Assembly: GCF_029633865.1 (NCBI RefSeq)
Contig: NC_079216.1
Location: forward strand, 19,132,677 to 19,196,676
Direction of reading: 5' to 3'
DNA from: Lampris incognitus
Taxonomy: Eukaryota; Chordata; Actinopteri; Lampriformes; Lampridae
Length of the DNA stretch: 64,000 bases
This document shows, in pieces, positions 1-54,034 of this stretch. Numbering within the stretch: position 1 is the first letter of the stretch; every line of letters begins with the position of its first letter. The notes under the pieces were generated by a model. The model did no database searches. It was not told the DNA's origin and saw only the letters and a program-made list of their open reading frames with translations. The position numbers and the translations under genes are program-made.

Positions 1-55
1 AGTTCGCCTCCTGTTCACCTTTTATGGTTCAAAGAACTTCTTTACAATTGAGAGA

Positions 56-57
<2 letters not shown>

Positions 58-130
<73 letters not shown>
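58..130. repeat. (TG)n microsatellite
   Basis: About 35 uninterrupted TG units. Confidence 0.98.
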
Positions 131-133
<3 letters not shown>

Positions 134-333
134 GGTTCAATTAATCCAGAATCTGCCCTTGCCCAGCAGCCCGCGGGTCATAACCGCCCTCTGTTTCTTG
201 AATGTGGGCGCCCTCCTCAGCCGCCGTAGCTCTATGAATATTACATTCATGGTAATTTGAAAAAAACTGCCCTTTTTTCCCAGTCTCGCGCCTTTGTAAT
301 TTTTGACCTGTGAGGACAGATTTTCATCTGTGT

Positions 334-335
<2 letters not shown>

Positions 336-414
<79 letters not shown>
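336..414. repeat. (AT)n microsatellite
   Basis: About 39 uninterrupted AT units; open frames here read as runs of I/Y and are not genes. Confidence 0.98.
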
Positions 415-419
<5 letters not shown>

Positions 420-917
420 AAGAGCATGGCACCGTAGCTATTACATTAAGAACGCATCCAGTCTGAAGGCTGCCAGAAGAGCAGGCTGCACAGTGCAGCC
501 TTGTAGTCTGGCTGAGAGCGACTTCAGAAAGAAAAGGGTCCTCACACACGTTCAAAGACCACTAGCTCACCAGCAGAGCGGCGAGGCTCGGGGGATTTTG
601 AGTTTAAATAGAAATCATATATACACACCAGCCCAAAGCATCCAACTGGCTGTGATGACTGACAGGTGTGCCTTTTTGCTCCCGCACCACCTTCCCCTGT
701 TCAAAGTTGAACACAGGACCTGCTCCTCATGTCTTTATGTCGTAGCAGGCGGCTGATGGAGCATCTCCGAGATGCGCTCTGGTTTTGGGGTAATTGTAGC
801 CGATCAATCAGCCCAAAGCACTTAACAGGCCTAGATTAAGCTCATTTTCATGTTTCACTTTAGCATCGAACACCTGGTCCTCGTCCAGTAAAGCTTTATG
901 TCTCGTGACCCTGACAG

Positions 918-1093
918 GAGGGGCGGAGCATGTCCAGGATGTCTCTGAGCAGGTCTCCAGTGTCTCCTATGACTGCCCAGGGCATCCCCTCCCCGGCCCA
1001 GCTGACCAAGGCCAACGCCCCCGTCCACATCGATGTAGGGGGCCACATGTACACCAGCAGCTTGGCTACTCTCACCAAATACCCCGAGTCCAG
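918..1093 (+). CDS. kctd15: kctd15 exon with start codon and first part of BTB domain
   Basis: The 3' splice site is CCCTGACAG before 918; the 5' splice site is AG/gtaaga after 1093, splitting an Arg codon. ATG is at 930-932 with a second Met three codons later. It encodes the S/P-rich N-terminus and the first BTB strand and helix. The four codons before the Met (EGRS) resemble the residues before the internal Met of the long human isoform, suggesting that this exon can also be read through from an upstream coding exon. Confidence 0.92.
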
Positions 1094-3408
1094 GTAAGAC
1101 GAGCCCGGTAGTATACGTCACTATGGGGAGGTTAAGACTAATGGACAGAGCATGGTGCCAACACTGCTAGGGTTAAACAAAGGTTGATAGAGCCTCCACT
1201 TAACTAATATAGGACAGTTATGGAACAGATGAATGAGATGTACGTTCAAGAATAGAAATGGCACACTGCGTGAAATCCCCCCCTTCCCCCCCAGGGTGTC
1301 TATTCATGCGTCAACTTTTTGATCAGCCAAGGATCTTTGTCTAAACACCCTTTGGGAGTGTTACACACATCGTGCAGCCTCTATTTTTACCCACCCATTC
1401 CCAATGGTGGCACCTATGCTGAAAAAGTGTGCACCCATGATAGTCAGGGGCACTGGGGAAAGCATCTTCAAGTTCGTTCGTCCAAAGCCATCTTGAGACC
1501 GTCTCACCTTGTCCATGCTCAAAAGAATATATTTGAAGATGTTACCGTAGCTTGCTCAATATGCACATGACCTTGGATAATTACCCCCCCCTTCCCACCC
1601 CGGCTCCTCAAATGATCAAATGTTTCCACACATGGCTCTCCTCTCCCTTCCCCACGTCCAATTTGTGAGTACGACAGAGAGAGACGGTGCAGAGGGGAGA
1701 GAACAGAGGAGAAGGGAAGAAAAGGGTAAATTTTAATTGCATTTCGGAGGACAAAGAGGGAGAGAAGCCGAGAGGGGCCGCGGTGGCCTGGGGCAAGGAG
1801 GTGAGACTCCTGCTGGAGGAGCGAAGGAGCACCTGCAGGCACCCGGGCAAGATGAGCGCCGTCTCATAGAAAAGGGGTTGGCATCGATTTACTGAGAGAG
1901 AAAGGAGGGAAAGACAGAGAGAGAAGAGACGTGTGAGAGGGAAAGAAATCCTTACTTCGCTCAGAGTGAAGTAGAACGTAACCAGAGACTTGCTTCAAAA
2001 AAAGTGAAAGTACTACTGAAATTTACATAACCCGCACCTAAGGTCTGACTTTCACCGCGTGCAATCTTAAGCCCGAAGGTGTGATCACCTTATGTTCAGC
2101 TGAGTCGCTGTTGTGCTTATATGGGAAGTTGACGTATGCTAATCCTGACGTGGGAATTCCTATAGTTTACTTGTCAACACAGGTCTTCGCTGACAGTTGC
2201 AGGTCTTCCGAGGTGACTCCAGCTGCTGTCTCGGCACATGTGGCGCGGTCAAAGGGAGGAGCTCGGAGTATTTCCGGAAATGGCTCTTGAAACACGAAAA
2301 GAACATTATTCTAAAACAGCTAACAGAGTAAATCAACTAGTTTGCCACATGTCGCCGCATCTAGGCAGCCCTCAGATATATGCACAGGATACAAACCAGT
2401 TATGAATGCAAATCAAACCAGTTTTTTTGTTTTAATTCATAGCCAATCTGTATCGAAAGACAACAGGTTTTTCAAATTACACACCGCAGAACAACACGCA
2501 GTGCAGAATAACTAATGCACTACACGATACTGTGCTCCGCTGTAGCTTTACAGCGCAATAGCAGCGTTGCAGTAGTAATAATATAGTAATAACATAGTAA
2601 TAATACAGTAATAACATATGATGCAGTTTACTGTAGTGTTGACATTTTAGGATAAGTACATAATACATATAGTATTTTTATACTGTGTAATGCTGTCCCC
2701 AGTAATGCTGTATTATTATGTGTTATGCAGTAATAAAGTATGCACTTACTTCTGTCTATTTCTCGACAGTACTATACTGTGCTATGCAATGACATGGTAC
2801 TGTATACATGCCAGTGGACCGTTGTACTCTGTTTCATATGACTCTCTTTGCAGGATCAGTCGTCTCTTCAATGGCACAGAGCCCATCGTGTTGGACAGCT
2901 TGAAGCAGCACTACTTCATCGACAGGGATGGAGACATATTCCGGTACATCCTCAGTTTCCTGCGCACCTGCAAACTACTGCTCCCAGAGGACTTCCAGGT
3001 AAGGCTCCCCTTGAACGCCAAGATCGGCTGCTGCGTAAAGATGTTGCGTCCGCGCTGGGCTCTTGCTAAACCCCTCGAACGACGACGCATCTCTCGTCTT
3101 CACCTTGCCCCCCCCCCCGCCTTCTTAAAATGGAAGGCAAATGCCGCTGCGGCCTTGTCTCACGGTGAATGGGTAGACAAACGATTTGTCAAGTGTCCGC
3201 AAACGCGTCGTCGTTTCATTCCTCCGCTAACAGCAGACGGTCTCTCACAGGGCGGAAACTGCAGATTCTGACCCTTTAATCAGCTCTCCGCCATCCCTGC
3301 GGCGGCTGTGGGGGTTGATTGTGGTTCGCTTGTAGCAGGAAGGAAGATGAGGATGGGTGGCGGGGGGGGGGGTTGGCTGTATGTTTTGCTAAATTCATGT
3401 GTGAGGTG

Positions 3409-3446
<38 letters not shown>

Positions 3447-3936
3447 CATGACCCATACTGTGTGAGTATGTTCTTGGGGAGTGAGCCTGCCTGTGTTTGT
3501 GTGTGTCCATACTGCATCTCTTATCTCTCTCATCTCCCTCCCTGTAGTTAGCCAGCGCTGCCTCTGTTATTCTGCGCCTTTGCTCGGGATGACTAAAAAG
3601 CCCCGCAGACAGAGAGCCCCTTTTTATAAAACACATCTATCCTTTGCTTCAAGCCAGCCAAGGGAGGGGAGCTAAGGAGGCGAGCCTTTGATACAGCGCA
3701 GAGCCCCCTGGGGCCAGCGGCTCCGCTCGCTCTGGGTATGCTTGTTGTCAAAAGCAGTATGGGAGGGGGGGGGGGGCGCCTCTCTTCCTCTCTCCTTCAC
3801 ACGCAGTAATTATGAAGAGAAGTGTCTGCCGATCGTGGTTGTGAGGTGAGGTCTGCCATGGAGTCATGATGGGGGACGCGTCAGGAGAAGCTCTAAAGAG
3901 CTCTTTACAGTGACTCGGCTCATAGACACTGTGGCT

Positions 3937-3969
<33 letters not shown>

Positions 3970-6900
3970 GGGTATACTAGATATCTAACGCTACAGAAGT
4001 GCGTCGCTGAGGTCGCGGTTACCATTTCATGTTGTGCGTCCTCCTCGTGCATCTTGGACTGAGATAACATCATCCTGCAGGTTCCCTCAAGCTAGTAAGC
4101 ATGGCGAGCGCTGCTTTGGTTGGGATGTTGGGAATACACTTCCAGCTTTCACATCTTATCGCTTTTTTAAAGCCGCATATTTACAATAGGGATTTGGCGG
4201 CATGGCGGCCCAGTGGTCAGCACTGTTGCCTCACAAGCAAGAAGGTCCTGGGTTCGAAGCCCTGGCCGTCCCAGGTCCTTTCTGTGTGGGGTTTGCGTGG
4301 GTCTCCTCCGGGAGCTCCGGTTTCCTCTCACCATCAAAAAGACGTGCATGTTAGGGTTAATACTCCTGCCTGTGCCCCTGAGCAAGGCAACGGAAAGAGG
4401 AAGTGGAGTTGGTTCCCGGGCGCTGCAGCTGCCCACTGCTCCTATACAATAGGATGGCTTAAATGCAGAGGACACATTCATTACTGTACAAAGACAAAAT
4501 GAAGTGGCTTTCTCTCTTCTGTCTTTCTTACATACCGCCACACATCCACACCTCCCCTGCTGCCCGATACAACCGGTCTTCCTGTTCTGGCCGTTGAAAA
4601 AAAACAGGTTAAATGCAGGGTTCCCGCTCACCTTAGGAAGGACGTTTTCCATGACTTGCTTGGGCGTGAATGATAGCTCACAGGGGGTCATCTTATTCTA
4701 TATTACCTATGGCCGCTCTGATGGCCGAGTGGAATAAACCGCCGTTCTTGCAGTCCGCTCGTCACGTGGCTGGAAGGTTTGTATCCCAGACTCGCCGTAA
4801 CCAGTCCCGGCCAGAGCGTCCACGGGGTAAGGCATTCATTAGGCCACCCTTACCCGAGGGATAGTGGGTGTAGATCGGTGTAGTGTTCGGGGACTCGTCG
4901 TTCTCCAGCGACCCCTCTGGCCCACCCGGGCGCCTGCAGCCAAGCAGCCGAAAGCATTCTCCCTACGTCTCCTTCGCGGCCTGAAGGTAACGCAGTCCAT
5001 GCGAGGAGGCTTCAGCATGCAAAATAGCGAGAGCAGCCGACACGAGTTTGAAGGAAGCCATTGGCTTAATCGGGTGGGATAAGGGAAATAACTAGAAACA
5101 AATGTATAAATTCAGTCTTAACTATCAGTGGAAGTCTGAACGGTCTCTTAATGGATTTTGTAGCTTAACTGGACATTGAACACACCACCCAAACTTCTAA
5201 AATATGGCTAAGTTACCATATGATTATCAAGTTGAGCATTTCCCAGGTGTTGTCTCTGACTGGAAAACTAAAATTTTCAGGTTTTCCAGGGTGCGTGGGA
5301 AGCCTGTAATACCTTCTAAAAGGATGCTGTGATAGTGGTTGAATTTAAAGGGGAACATATCGACCCCACCTGTACTTTTCCTAATGGTGTCTCCGGGCAG
5401 AAACCACAGTCGTTCAGAAAAAACCCTGCTCAAACCATTGAGCCAGATGTGTCACGTGTCTACTCTCTAACTGTTGTGTGTCATTTGTGGCTTTTTGCAG
5501 GACTTAACATAGGTTACTCATGGGGCTGAGTTCTTGCCGCAGCGACCTGGGTTCGGGTCCGGCCCTTTGCTGCATGTCATCCCCGCTCTCTCCCCCCTGT
5601 CTCTCGACTATCACTGTCAAATAAAGGCATAAAATGCAAAAAAAAAAATCTTAAACAAAAAAAGGTAGCTCAGTCACATCCAGCTCAGCAGGTGCAGGAC
5701 GGAGAACTTAACACAAACAAAAAGGAGTTCGGACGCTTTGTGTGACGCTCCCTTAGGTTGATTACTGACACGTTCAAGGAGCTCCGCCAGGATGATGATT
5801 TAATGTTCAAATCTCTGTCTATTGCAGGACTTCCCGCAGCTGTACGAGGAGGCACGTTACTACCAGCTGACCCCCATGGTGCGGGAGCTGGAGCGTTGGC
5901 AGGTGGAGCGCGAGGCCCAGCGGGCCGCCCCATGTGAGTGCCTGGTGGTGCGTGTCACCCCCGACCTGGGCGAGAGGATCGCTCTCAGTGGTGAGAAGGT
6001 TCTAATCGAGGAGATCTTCCCAGAGACCGGGGACGTCATGTGCAACTCGGTCAACGCCGGCTGGAACCAGGACCCCACGCACGTCATCCGCTTCCCTCTC
6101 AATGGCTACTGCAGGCTCAACTCAGTGCAGGTGAGTCACAGCCGACGCTATTTAGTCGTCGCCATCGCCACTTTATTTCAAAAGCACTTTTAACCAGAGT
6201 GGGACTCACTATTTAAAAAAAAGTTTATTAATTATAAATTATTAAACAAGGCTACAGTGCAAAGCACAACTTTTATATGACTTTGTTGTGAACTGAACGG
6301 TATGGGATTATCGTCTTGAAGTTGTAGTTACAAGCTGACACAACAGAAACACCTCAAAACTTTTATCAAAACACTGATTTGTTAGAGCGTGTTAAAAGTG
6401 ATAGAGCACAGCTTACTTGTCAAGTTTATTTGTGTAGCCCAAAATCACAAGGTAGTCCCGGATGGCCTTACAACCAGTACAACAATACACGACATGTGAC
6501 ACCCTCTATCCTTGGACCCTAGACCCGAATGAGGGGAAAATTCACAAGAAAAACCGTATCGGAAAAAATAGTGTAACGTGCATGGATAAGTAGACACGGT
6601 CGGACTCTTTAGTCGAGCGGTTAGCGAGATACGGGTTCGCGTCCCAGCTGCGGCAGTTCCTGTTGTTGTCCCCCGAATTCGCTACATCGACTGGTTAACG
6701 ACAACGTTAACTACTGTTGTCGCCCGCGGTGGAAGAGCGCGCTTTCCGAAAGAGGGGGGTAGTGTAACGAATAAGTAGACATGTTAGCCCTTGGCTAACG
6801 GGTTGGACCCTTTAGTCGACTGGTTAACGTTGTCGCACGCGGTGCGGGAAATCCGAGTTCGCATCCCGGCTGTGACGGTCCGGCCGGGCTGCCCCCCGAA

Positions 6901-8696
6901 TTCGCTACAATATGTATACTTGCATGTCTGTTGAAATGGACTCTGCAGGTGAGGCAGAGTGAACTCTATATCTAGTCGTCTCTATCGCCACTTCATTTTA
7001 CAGGCACTTGAAATGCAATGAAAAAAAGCAGTGAAATGGTAATGAAACCACACGGACGATACCAAGCGATAGAATATGAAGGAGAGGAGGGGGGTAGTGG
7101 TGAGGGTGCAGAAAATGTATTTTACCAAATTTCTTACCGATGAGGATTATTGAAAACAAAAAGGAAAAACCTTCAATGTGTCACAACAGCGTATATTTTC
7201 AGATACACTCGAACATTTTTTGGAGGGGTCGCAACCCCTCCAAGTTGTGGGGGGGGATTACACCGCGAAATATTAATTAATTTAATTAATAATTACTCCT
7301 AGGAGTGGCAATTCATTACACTGTTCTTCATATTGTAACGAACTTGGGGGGGCAGTCGGGGAACCGCCACAGCCGGGTCGCGAACTTGTATCTCCCACTC
7401 CGCAAGTGACAACGTTAACCAGTCGACTAAAGGGTCCGACCCGTTAGTCAAGGACCAACGTGTTTACTTATCCATACACGTTACAATATTATCTCTCCAT
7501 TACACATCCCAAACCTGGTGACAACGCCTCTCTTGGCTTTAAAAACAGAATAACTGAACGGCTTTGTGGACTTACTGTGTACTTCTGCGCGAGTGGTCAG
7601 TCAACTTCTACCATTCTCATCAACTTTTTACTTGCTAAACGTCACAGTTGAAGGATGTAGCTCAACCTGGAGAGAGTCAGGTCGCCCTCTGTTTTCGCCT
7701 AAACTTTAACTGACCGCCAAGTACGCTTGCACGTAAAATGAATTTAAACTGACGCAGCGCTCACATAAGAAATGCCAGGGGACATGCATGACCTGATATT
7801 CTTAAAAGGAAGAAGCGTTAGGATTAGGTAACCGTGCATGAGTTTCTGCATACCTGGGAATATCAGGTGGGATGGGGGAAAAGCAACTTATAAGACAAAC
7901 TGCAAAACTAATGGCCTGTAAGGTCGCCAGTTTGAGTAGGCTGTACTTAATGAAATACACGGGAAACTCTAGCGTTGATACTTGCAGTTCTGCGATGTTG
8001 TACAGCAGGTGTTTTACAGTCAGACTCAATGCTGAGGATAACTGCGCCTACACAATTCCACAGAAACAAAATGTTGAACTTGCAAACTGTCGGTAATTTA
8101 ACTCTTTGGTTACCCTGGTATCTTTTAACAGATAGAGCATGCACGAGGCTCAGCGTTTTCGGTTTTTACCGATTTTCACCCGGATTTTATGTTTCCACGG
8201 ATCCAAAAATGGTTCCTGTTCGTGTGAGGTTATGTAACAGTGTCCTCTTGTGGCGAAATTCGGCATGCTGGATGGCTTTGAAAATTAAAAACCGAAAACG
8301 CTGAGCCTTGAGCATGCAACACACAGCCTCATCACAGTCTGGCTCAGGACCTCTACTAGTACATGTCATCCCCCTGCTCTTTTTGCCCTGTTTCCATTAA
8401 CTATCATGACAATAATAAAGGCTCAAAATGCCAAATATAGTTCTAAAACAATGCAGCTCTTGTCAGTAAAATGACACATTTACTCAGTGTAAAAGGACCG
8501 GTCACTGACCTCTCTCATCTTGCCCTCCGTCCAGGTACTGGAGAGGTTGTTTCAGAAGGGCTTCACCGTCAAGGCATCCTGTGGTGGCGGAGTCGACTCG
8601 TCCCAGTTCAGCGAGTACGTCCTGTGTCGCGACCTCAGAAGGAGCCAGTCCATCAGCAGCACTCCCATTCGGATCAAACAGGAGCCTCTGGACTAA
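918..8696 (+). CDS. kctd15: KCTD15: BTB-domain transcriptional co-repressor (4 exons, complete from Met)
   Basis: Exons 918-1093, 2854-2998, 5828-6130 and 8535-8696 join in phase to 257 codons plus stop when read from ATG 930. The protein has an S/P-rich N-terminus, then the BTB/T1 domain (about residues 31-130, beginning [15 protein letters not shown]), then the conserved KCTD1/15 C-terminal domain ([40 protein letters not shown]) and the tail [13 protein letters not shown]15-type residues ([29 protein letters not shown]) favour it over KCTD1. The family forms BTB pentamers, binds AP-2 (TFAP2A) and represses it, and restrains neural-crest formation; this role is family knowledge. Start choice: ATG 930 gives [13 protein letters not shown], matching the human MSRLSLTRSPVSP; the frame has a TGA at 912 that lies before the 3' splice site. 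Mammalian KCTD15 has a longer form with 26 extra N-terminal residues, so an upstream exon probably exists outside the window. Whether it is the teleost a or b copy cannot be told. Confidence 0.95.
1094..2853 (+). other. kctd15: kctd15 intron
   Basis: No exon seen. It contains a purine-rich GAGA stretch (about 1676-1935) and an A/T-rich TAATAGTA stretch (2570-2620). Confidence 0.6.
2854..2998 (+). CDS. kctd15: kctd15 exon: BTB domain middle
   Basis: Flanked by ctttgcag and CAG/gtaagg. It encodes [16 protein letters not shown] and [20 protein letters not shown], the most conserved part of the KCTD15 BTB domain, and ends in phase 0 at EDFQ. Confidence 0.95.
3411..3444. repeat. (GT)n microsatellite
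   Basis: About 17 GT units inside the kctd15 intron; another (TG) tract of similar size is at 3940-3966. Confidence 0.95.
4197..4500 (+). mobile_element. tRNA-derived SINE (family C), + orientation
   Basis: Begins with a tRNA-like head (CGGCCCAGTGGTCAGCAC as A-box region, GGTTCGAAGCC as B box, preceded by AGCAAGAAGGTCCTG). The body runs through TTAGGGTTAATACTCCTG and GCCCACTGCTCC to GGATGGCTTAAATGCAGAGG. Related copies are at 37208-37580 and 58850-59030. Confidence 0.8.
4709..5010 (+). mobile_element. tRNA-derived SINE-like element (family D)
   Basis: GATGGCCGAGTGG matches the A box of a class-II (Leu/Ser) tRNA and GGTTTGTATCCCA is a degenerate B box about 55 bp later. The G/C-rich body ends near CGGCCTGAAGG. 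Single copy in this window, so its limits are approximate. Confidence 0.5.
5505..5655 (+). mobile_element. SINE 3' part with tRNA-like head remnant and poly(A)
   Basis: GGTTCGGGTCC (B box) followed by CATGTCATCCCCGCTCTCTC and AATAAAGGCATAAAATGC then an A-run. A copy of the same tail is at 8362-8440. Confidence 0.6.
5828..6130 (+). CDS. kctd15: kctd15 exon: end of BTB and C-terminal domain
   Basis: 303 nt (101 codons, phase 0 at both ends) between attgcag and CAG/gtgagt. It encodes [20 protein letters not shown] and the C-terminal domain up to GYCRLNSVQ. Confidence 0.95.
6551..7490. mobile_element. Inverted pair of tRNA-like repeat units
   Basis: The left end (GTAACGTGCATGGATAAGTA) and right end (TACTTATCCATACACGTTAC) are inverted copies. 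The motif ACCCTTTAGTCGACTGGTTA occurs at about 6810 and inverted at about 7415-7440, and B-box-like GGTTCGCGTCC and AGTTCGCATCC follow. The middle (6905-7335) is unrelated A/T-rich DNA. It could be two SINEs inserted head to head or a composite transposon. Confidence 0.55.
8137..8317. mobile_element. MITE with 32-bp terminal inverted repeats
   Basis: The ends share GGCTCAGCGTTTTCGGTTTT in inverted orientation, about 30 of 32 positions, flanking about 117 bp. It has no coding capacity. Confidence 0.75.
8362..8440 (+). mobile_element. SINE 3' tail fragment
   Basis: CATGTCATCCCCCTGCTC then AATAATAAAGGCTCAAAATG, the same tail as the element at 5505-5655; only the 3' part is present. Confidence 0.5.
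8535..8696 (+). CDS. kctd15: kctd15 last coding exon
   Basis: Preceded by ccgtccag. It encodes 53 residues from [10 protein letters not shown] through [20 protein letters not shown] to the terminal IKQEPLD, a consensus-like sumoylation tail (IKQE) shared by KCTD1 and KCTD15, and ends in TAA at 8694-8696. Confidence 0.95.
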   Translation, partial: VLERLFQKGFTVKASCGGGVDSSQFSEYVLCRDLRRSQSISSTPIRIKQEPLD

Positions 8697-11544
8697 CTGG
8701 CGCAAACTCAAAATCAACGAGGGGGACTATGACTTTAATGACAACGGTCACCAGAGTAAACCGACTTCCAACTGTAAAAACAAAACGCCTCTAGTAGGCA
8801 GAGGAGAGTGTCACGGCGACGTTGAGCCAGCAAATAACACCTCAAATCTCGGACACATAACAGGAAAAAGGAAACGTCTTCTCTGTGTGAGATGATTTTA
8901 GAGGCCTCTGACTTCTGCTGGAGAACCAATATGGACTATTGATTATGACTACCGCAAGAGTGCTCAGCCAGCCTTGGGCTGAGGGAAACCTTTTTCATCT
9001 GCCGTCTGGCAATAATGACACAATGTGGTAGCTTCTGTAGAGCGAGCAAAATTCAAAGACAAGCGATACAAATTTATTAAAATTAAAAAAGTAAAATAAA
9101 ACCGCGAGTGCATAGTGCACCACATATGGGCTTCTCCTTTCAGGAGCAAAGCATACATGATTCAGTCTCATTACAATATAATTCTCATGTAGATATTTGT
9201 TATAAGAATCAAAATTGCTCTTTGTTTGATATTGATCGATACTGGCTTGAATATGTCCATTGTGCATATGAATGAATTGAAAGGTAATTTTTTTATATGT
9301 GGGCCAAGGTGCCACGCGGCGAGTAATTTAATTCCTTTTATATTATTGCAATTTTGAAAATGTATATTTAATGTATTTGTTAGCTTACATTGTGTCACAA
9401 TTTTTCCATTTGTACAGATGTATTGATAAAAAGATGAAAAGTCACTGCAGTTTCGTTGTCGAATTTACTCGACGTACTCATGCGGTTCAGGAAATTGAAA
9501 GCTGAATGATTTTCAGCCAACACGTGACCTCCCCCAACAATCCTCTTGTGTGAAAATACCAACTGCAAGACACGGCCAAGACACATTTGAAGAAGTAAAA
9601 CCCAAACCAAGCTTCTTTTATCACTTTCTTTATTTAATTTTTTTGCAAAGGTACAAACAATAGTAAAATTGCATTGCCTGAAATGCATCAGGATTGAATA
9701 CAGAATGTAGGAAATATAAATAGTGGCAAAAGTTGTGTCCTTCCAACAGATGATACTGCAGCTGGGTGCCGAGGACCCAGACTCTGACTGACTATACAGG
9801 TCATACCCCACCGCTTCAATTTTCCATTAGAGCTATATACTATACAAACCAAATGCCCATTACAGTAAAAAAGACATTTAAAGCGATTAAAAACCTTCAA
9901 TGTACACTCTCCAAAAAAACAACAACTTAAATCAGCCTTTCATTTGCAAACTGTGAAGCAACTGCATATTCAACTATTGTACTATGACAAATCCATGTTT
10001 CGAGCGGTCAGAACACTTAGATTGCGATTTGAATTGTAATGCGTGTTCGTTTTGCAGGAGCGCATTGAGCTAAACTGTATCACATATTGGCCGAGACAAG
10101 GAGGAGAAGTCTTGAGGAAATTGTAGGAATGTTATTAAATCGGACAATGACAGCTTTTTGTTGAGTTAACCTTCATGATTGTAGCCTGAGTGAGCCTTTA
10201 CCGTCTCTAGCCTTTACTGTCCATGGGAGAGCCAGCTCCCTGCTTTGTGTAAGTAGATTGATTCTAAGCCTAGAAAAACAAACAAACAAACAAACAAACT
10301 GTTATACTTGAGTAGCTTGTGTTAACCTTAAAGTCGGTCAAGTGTTACCGTTTTCAGCAAAATTATCCTAAGGATCACGCTGCGCTTGTGTCGGCACAGA
10401 TCGATTTAACACACTAAAACACACACATGCACCAAAGCCTACCAATATACATGTAGACACGTGTGCACACACGGCCTTGTCCACTCGATCCTACACGCGC
10501 ATACACAAACACACACGCACACACACACATGCGCACACTCACCCACCCACACGTTAAAATTCTCTGCGAACATTTGTTTTCCAAACTGGTAAGTACTCTG
10601 GTGCCATGTATACTGTCTGTATTTTTCTGTTGTGAAAGAGAAAAGACAGTACCCTTGGTACGGTCATTGACAGCGTAGCTAGACATTTGCAATATGGTGG
10701 CACATATACGCTAACCAAAATATGATCATCTATTTACCCTGTGGCGGAACACAAAGTAAAAGCAAATAATGTCCATTGGATGTTTGCCAGTACCACTGCC
10801 AACAAAAAACTGATCTGACCATAGACCTAAAGAAGAAGGGGCAAATTAAAAACAGCCTACAGAGCTCATCAGCCCGCCGTTTTTTTTTTGTGTCCTGAGA
10901 GGGTAGAATTCCTGCTACCAACAGCAAGAAAAAAGACATAAAATCCCAATGTTACTACGGAGAGGTTAGGACAGAGACTCAAAAGGCACCTGTTGAGGTA
11001 CAGCGCAGGAGTCGTCATGTTAAGAAAAAAAAAAATCCTGGCAGCACTGGTGTGCTGCAAGATTTCATTCTCTCAGTCTGGAAAACCAGCAGACCGCTTG
11101 TTCTAAAAAGGATGCATCAGCATGGAGGAATTCATGATGACTGATTTGGGACTCACATTTTGTGTTGTTCTTTAAACAACTGTTTTGTCCTGTGAAAAGG
11201 TGTAGCTGTTAATGTGTTGGGTTGAAGAATAACACAAATGTGGATCTTCCTGTTACAAACTAGACAAAAGGACGCACTGGAACCGACACATACTTTGTAA
11301 GAGTGTAGAAGCAGCTAAAACTACAATAAGGGGGACAGCTGAAAGAGTTGCGGGTCAAACCAAAGGCTACATTTTGTGAGGTTGGGTTTTAGGCATGGAG
11401 GTTGGGAGACATAAGTCTAAATAATTGGTGTGTATGAAATATCTATGCAGAGATGGTTGTGGGGTAGGGTAGCGGCAGGAGGTGTCAGAGGGAAACTCCT
11501 TCTGTGATCTGCAGAGGGCCGAGTACGCTTCCTTGTGGGACACC
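8697..11544. other. Convergent 3' ends of kctd15 (+) and taf4 (-): UTR and spacer
   Basis: No further coding exon is seen. An AATAAA on the plus strand at 9095-9100 could end the kctd15 transcript (3' UTR of about 0.4 kb). On the minus strand AATAAA at 9629-9634 is the nearest clear hexamer for taf4, which would give a 3' UTR near 1.9 kb. Between them are an (AAAC)n tract at 10276-10299 and an impure AC tract at 10421-10550. Poly(A) site assignments are guesses from hexamers alone. Confidence 0.4.
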
Positions 11545-53194
<41,650 letters not shown>

Positions 53195-53913
53195 CTTTGA
53201 TGTCGGACCGTTGTGCAAATCGTATTTTAGAATGTACGCAAGCGCGCAGGACCCGTGTTGTTTCAGACCATAGAAATAAAACACAGAGAGAAGGAAATCC
53301 TGTTTTTCACAAAAATCAACTGCATACGCGGGGTTGTCACGTAAACCACTCTAAAATAATTCATCTTCCTACAAATTTTACGTGACTCAATAAGCGTGGT
53401 GTCAAATTGTTCCCATTTTTATCAACGGTGTTGACACGACTTTGACCAAACGGGTTAACAAGAATTCGGATGGTTGTGAGTATCCGCGTAAAACCTGGCA
53501 TACTGTAGGAAAACACACGTTCCCTGCAGCACGATAAAGAGGTCGGGGCTTATATTGATGACCGTTAAGCACCAATCATTATTCACACCGCGTAGGATCG
53601 GCATTAGCTTAGGATATTTGAGAGATACCCTCTCAGTTTTCCTGCGGATAGTTGGCGTTGCCGTTCTATCCCGCATGAATCTGTTTACCAAACCAGCGTG
53701 TAAACGCGCGATATTATGATTTCCCAGTTACCCCAGCGCCGAGAGCCATTCGATGGAAAATGAGGTAGCCATATTGTAACGGGGAGAATAGTGAGGTAGA
53801 GAGACACAAATCAGAGAAAGTTTGAGCGATATTCGCAGCGTTGAACCCCACAGACTGGAAGGGGCGTTGGGGTTTTTTCCGTCTGACAAGACTGCCGAGC
53901 TCACGAAGACACA
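53195..53913. promoter_or_regulatory. Divergent promoter between taf4 (-) and lsm14a (+)
   Basis: The two start codons are 719 bp apart and face away from each other, so promoters and both 5' UTRs must lie here unless there are unseen upstream exons. The taf4 ATG is embedded in AAGATGGCGGG, a good match to the YY1 site often found at the start of housekeeping genes, and a second CCAT core (GTAGCCATATTG, near 53767) lies on the lsm14a side. No TATA box is evident. Transcription start sites cannot be placed from sequence. Confidence 0.7.
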
Positions 53914-54034
53914 ATGAGCGGAGGGACGCCCTATCTGGGCAGCAAAATCAGCCTCGTTTCGAAGGCCGAGATTCGCTACGAAGGGATTCTCTACACTATT
54001 GATACTGAGAACTCCACCGTCGCACTAGCGAGAG
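53914..54034 (+). CDS. lsm14a: lsm14a exon 1: start and first LSm motif
   Basis: ATG in ACACAATGAGC; 40 codons plus one base encoding [20 protein letters not shown] then [20 protein letters not shown]. The donor AGAG/gtagct is weak at +5 but gives the needed phase 1. Confidence 0.95.

Larger units (their letters stand above)
1..917. other. Upstream flank of the first visible kctd15 exon, mostly simple repeats
   Basis: Holds a (TG)n tract and a (TA)n tract listed separately. It is probably kctd15 upstream intron. I see no exon with a convincing KCTD15 N-terminal extension. Confidence 0.5.
6131..8534 (+). other. kctd15: kctd15 last intron, repeat-rich
   Basis: Holds an inverted tRNA-like element pair (6551-7490), a short MITE (8137-8317) and a SINE tail (8362-8440). 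No exon seen between. Confidence 0.6.

Noticed and set aside
53195-53284. Longer taf4 start at an upstream in-frame ATG (53284)
   Set aside because: The 30 extra residues (MFYFYGLKQHG and on) match nothing in TAF4, whereas the downstream Met matches the family start.
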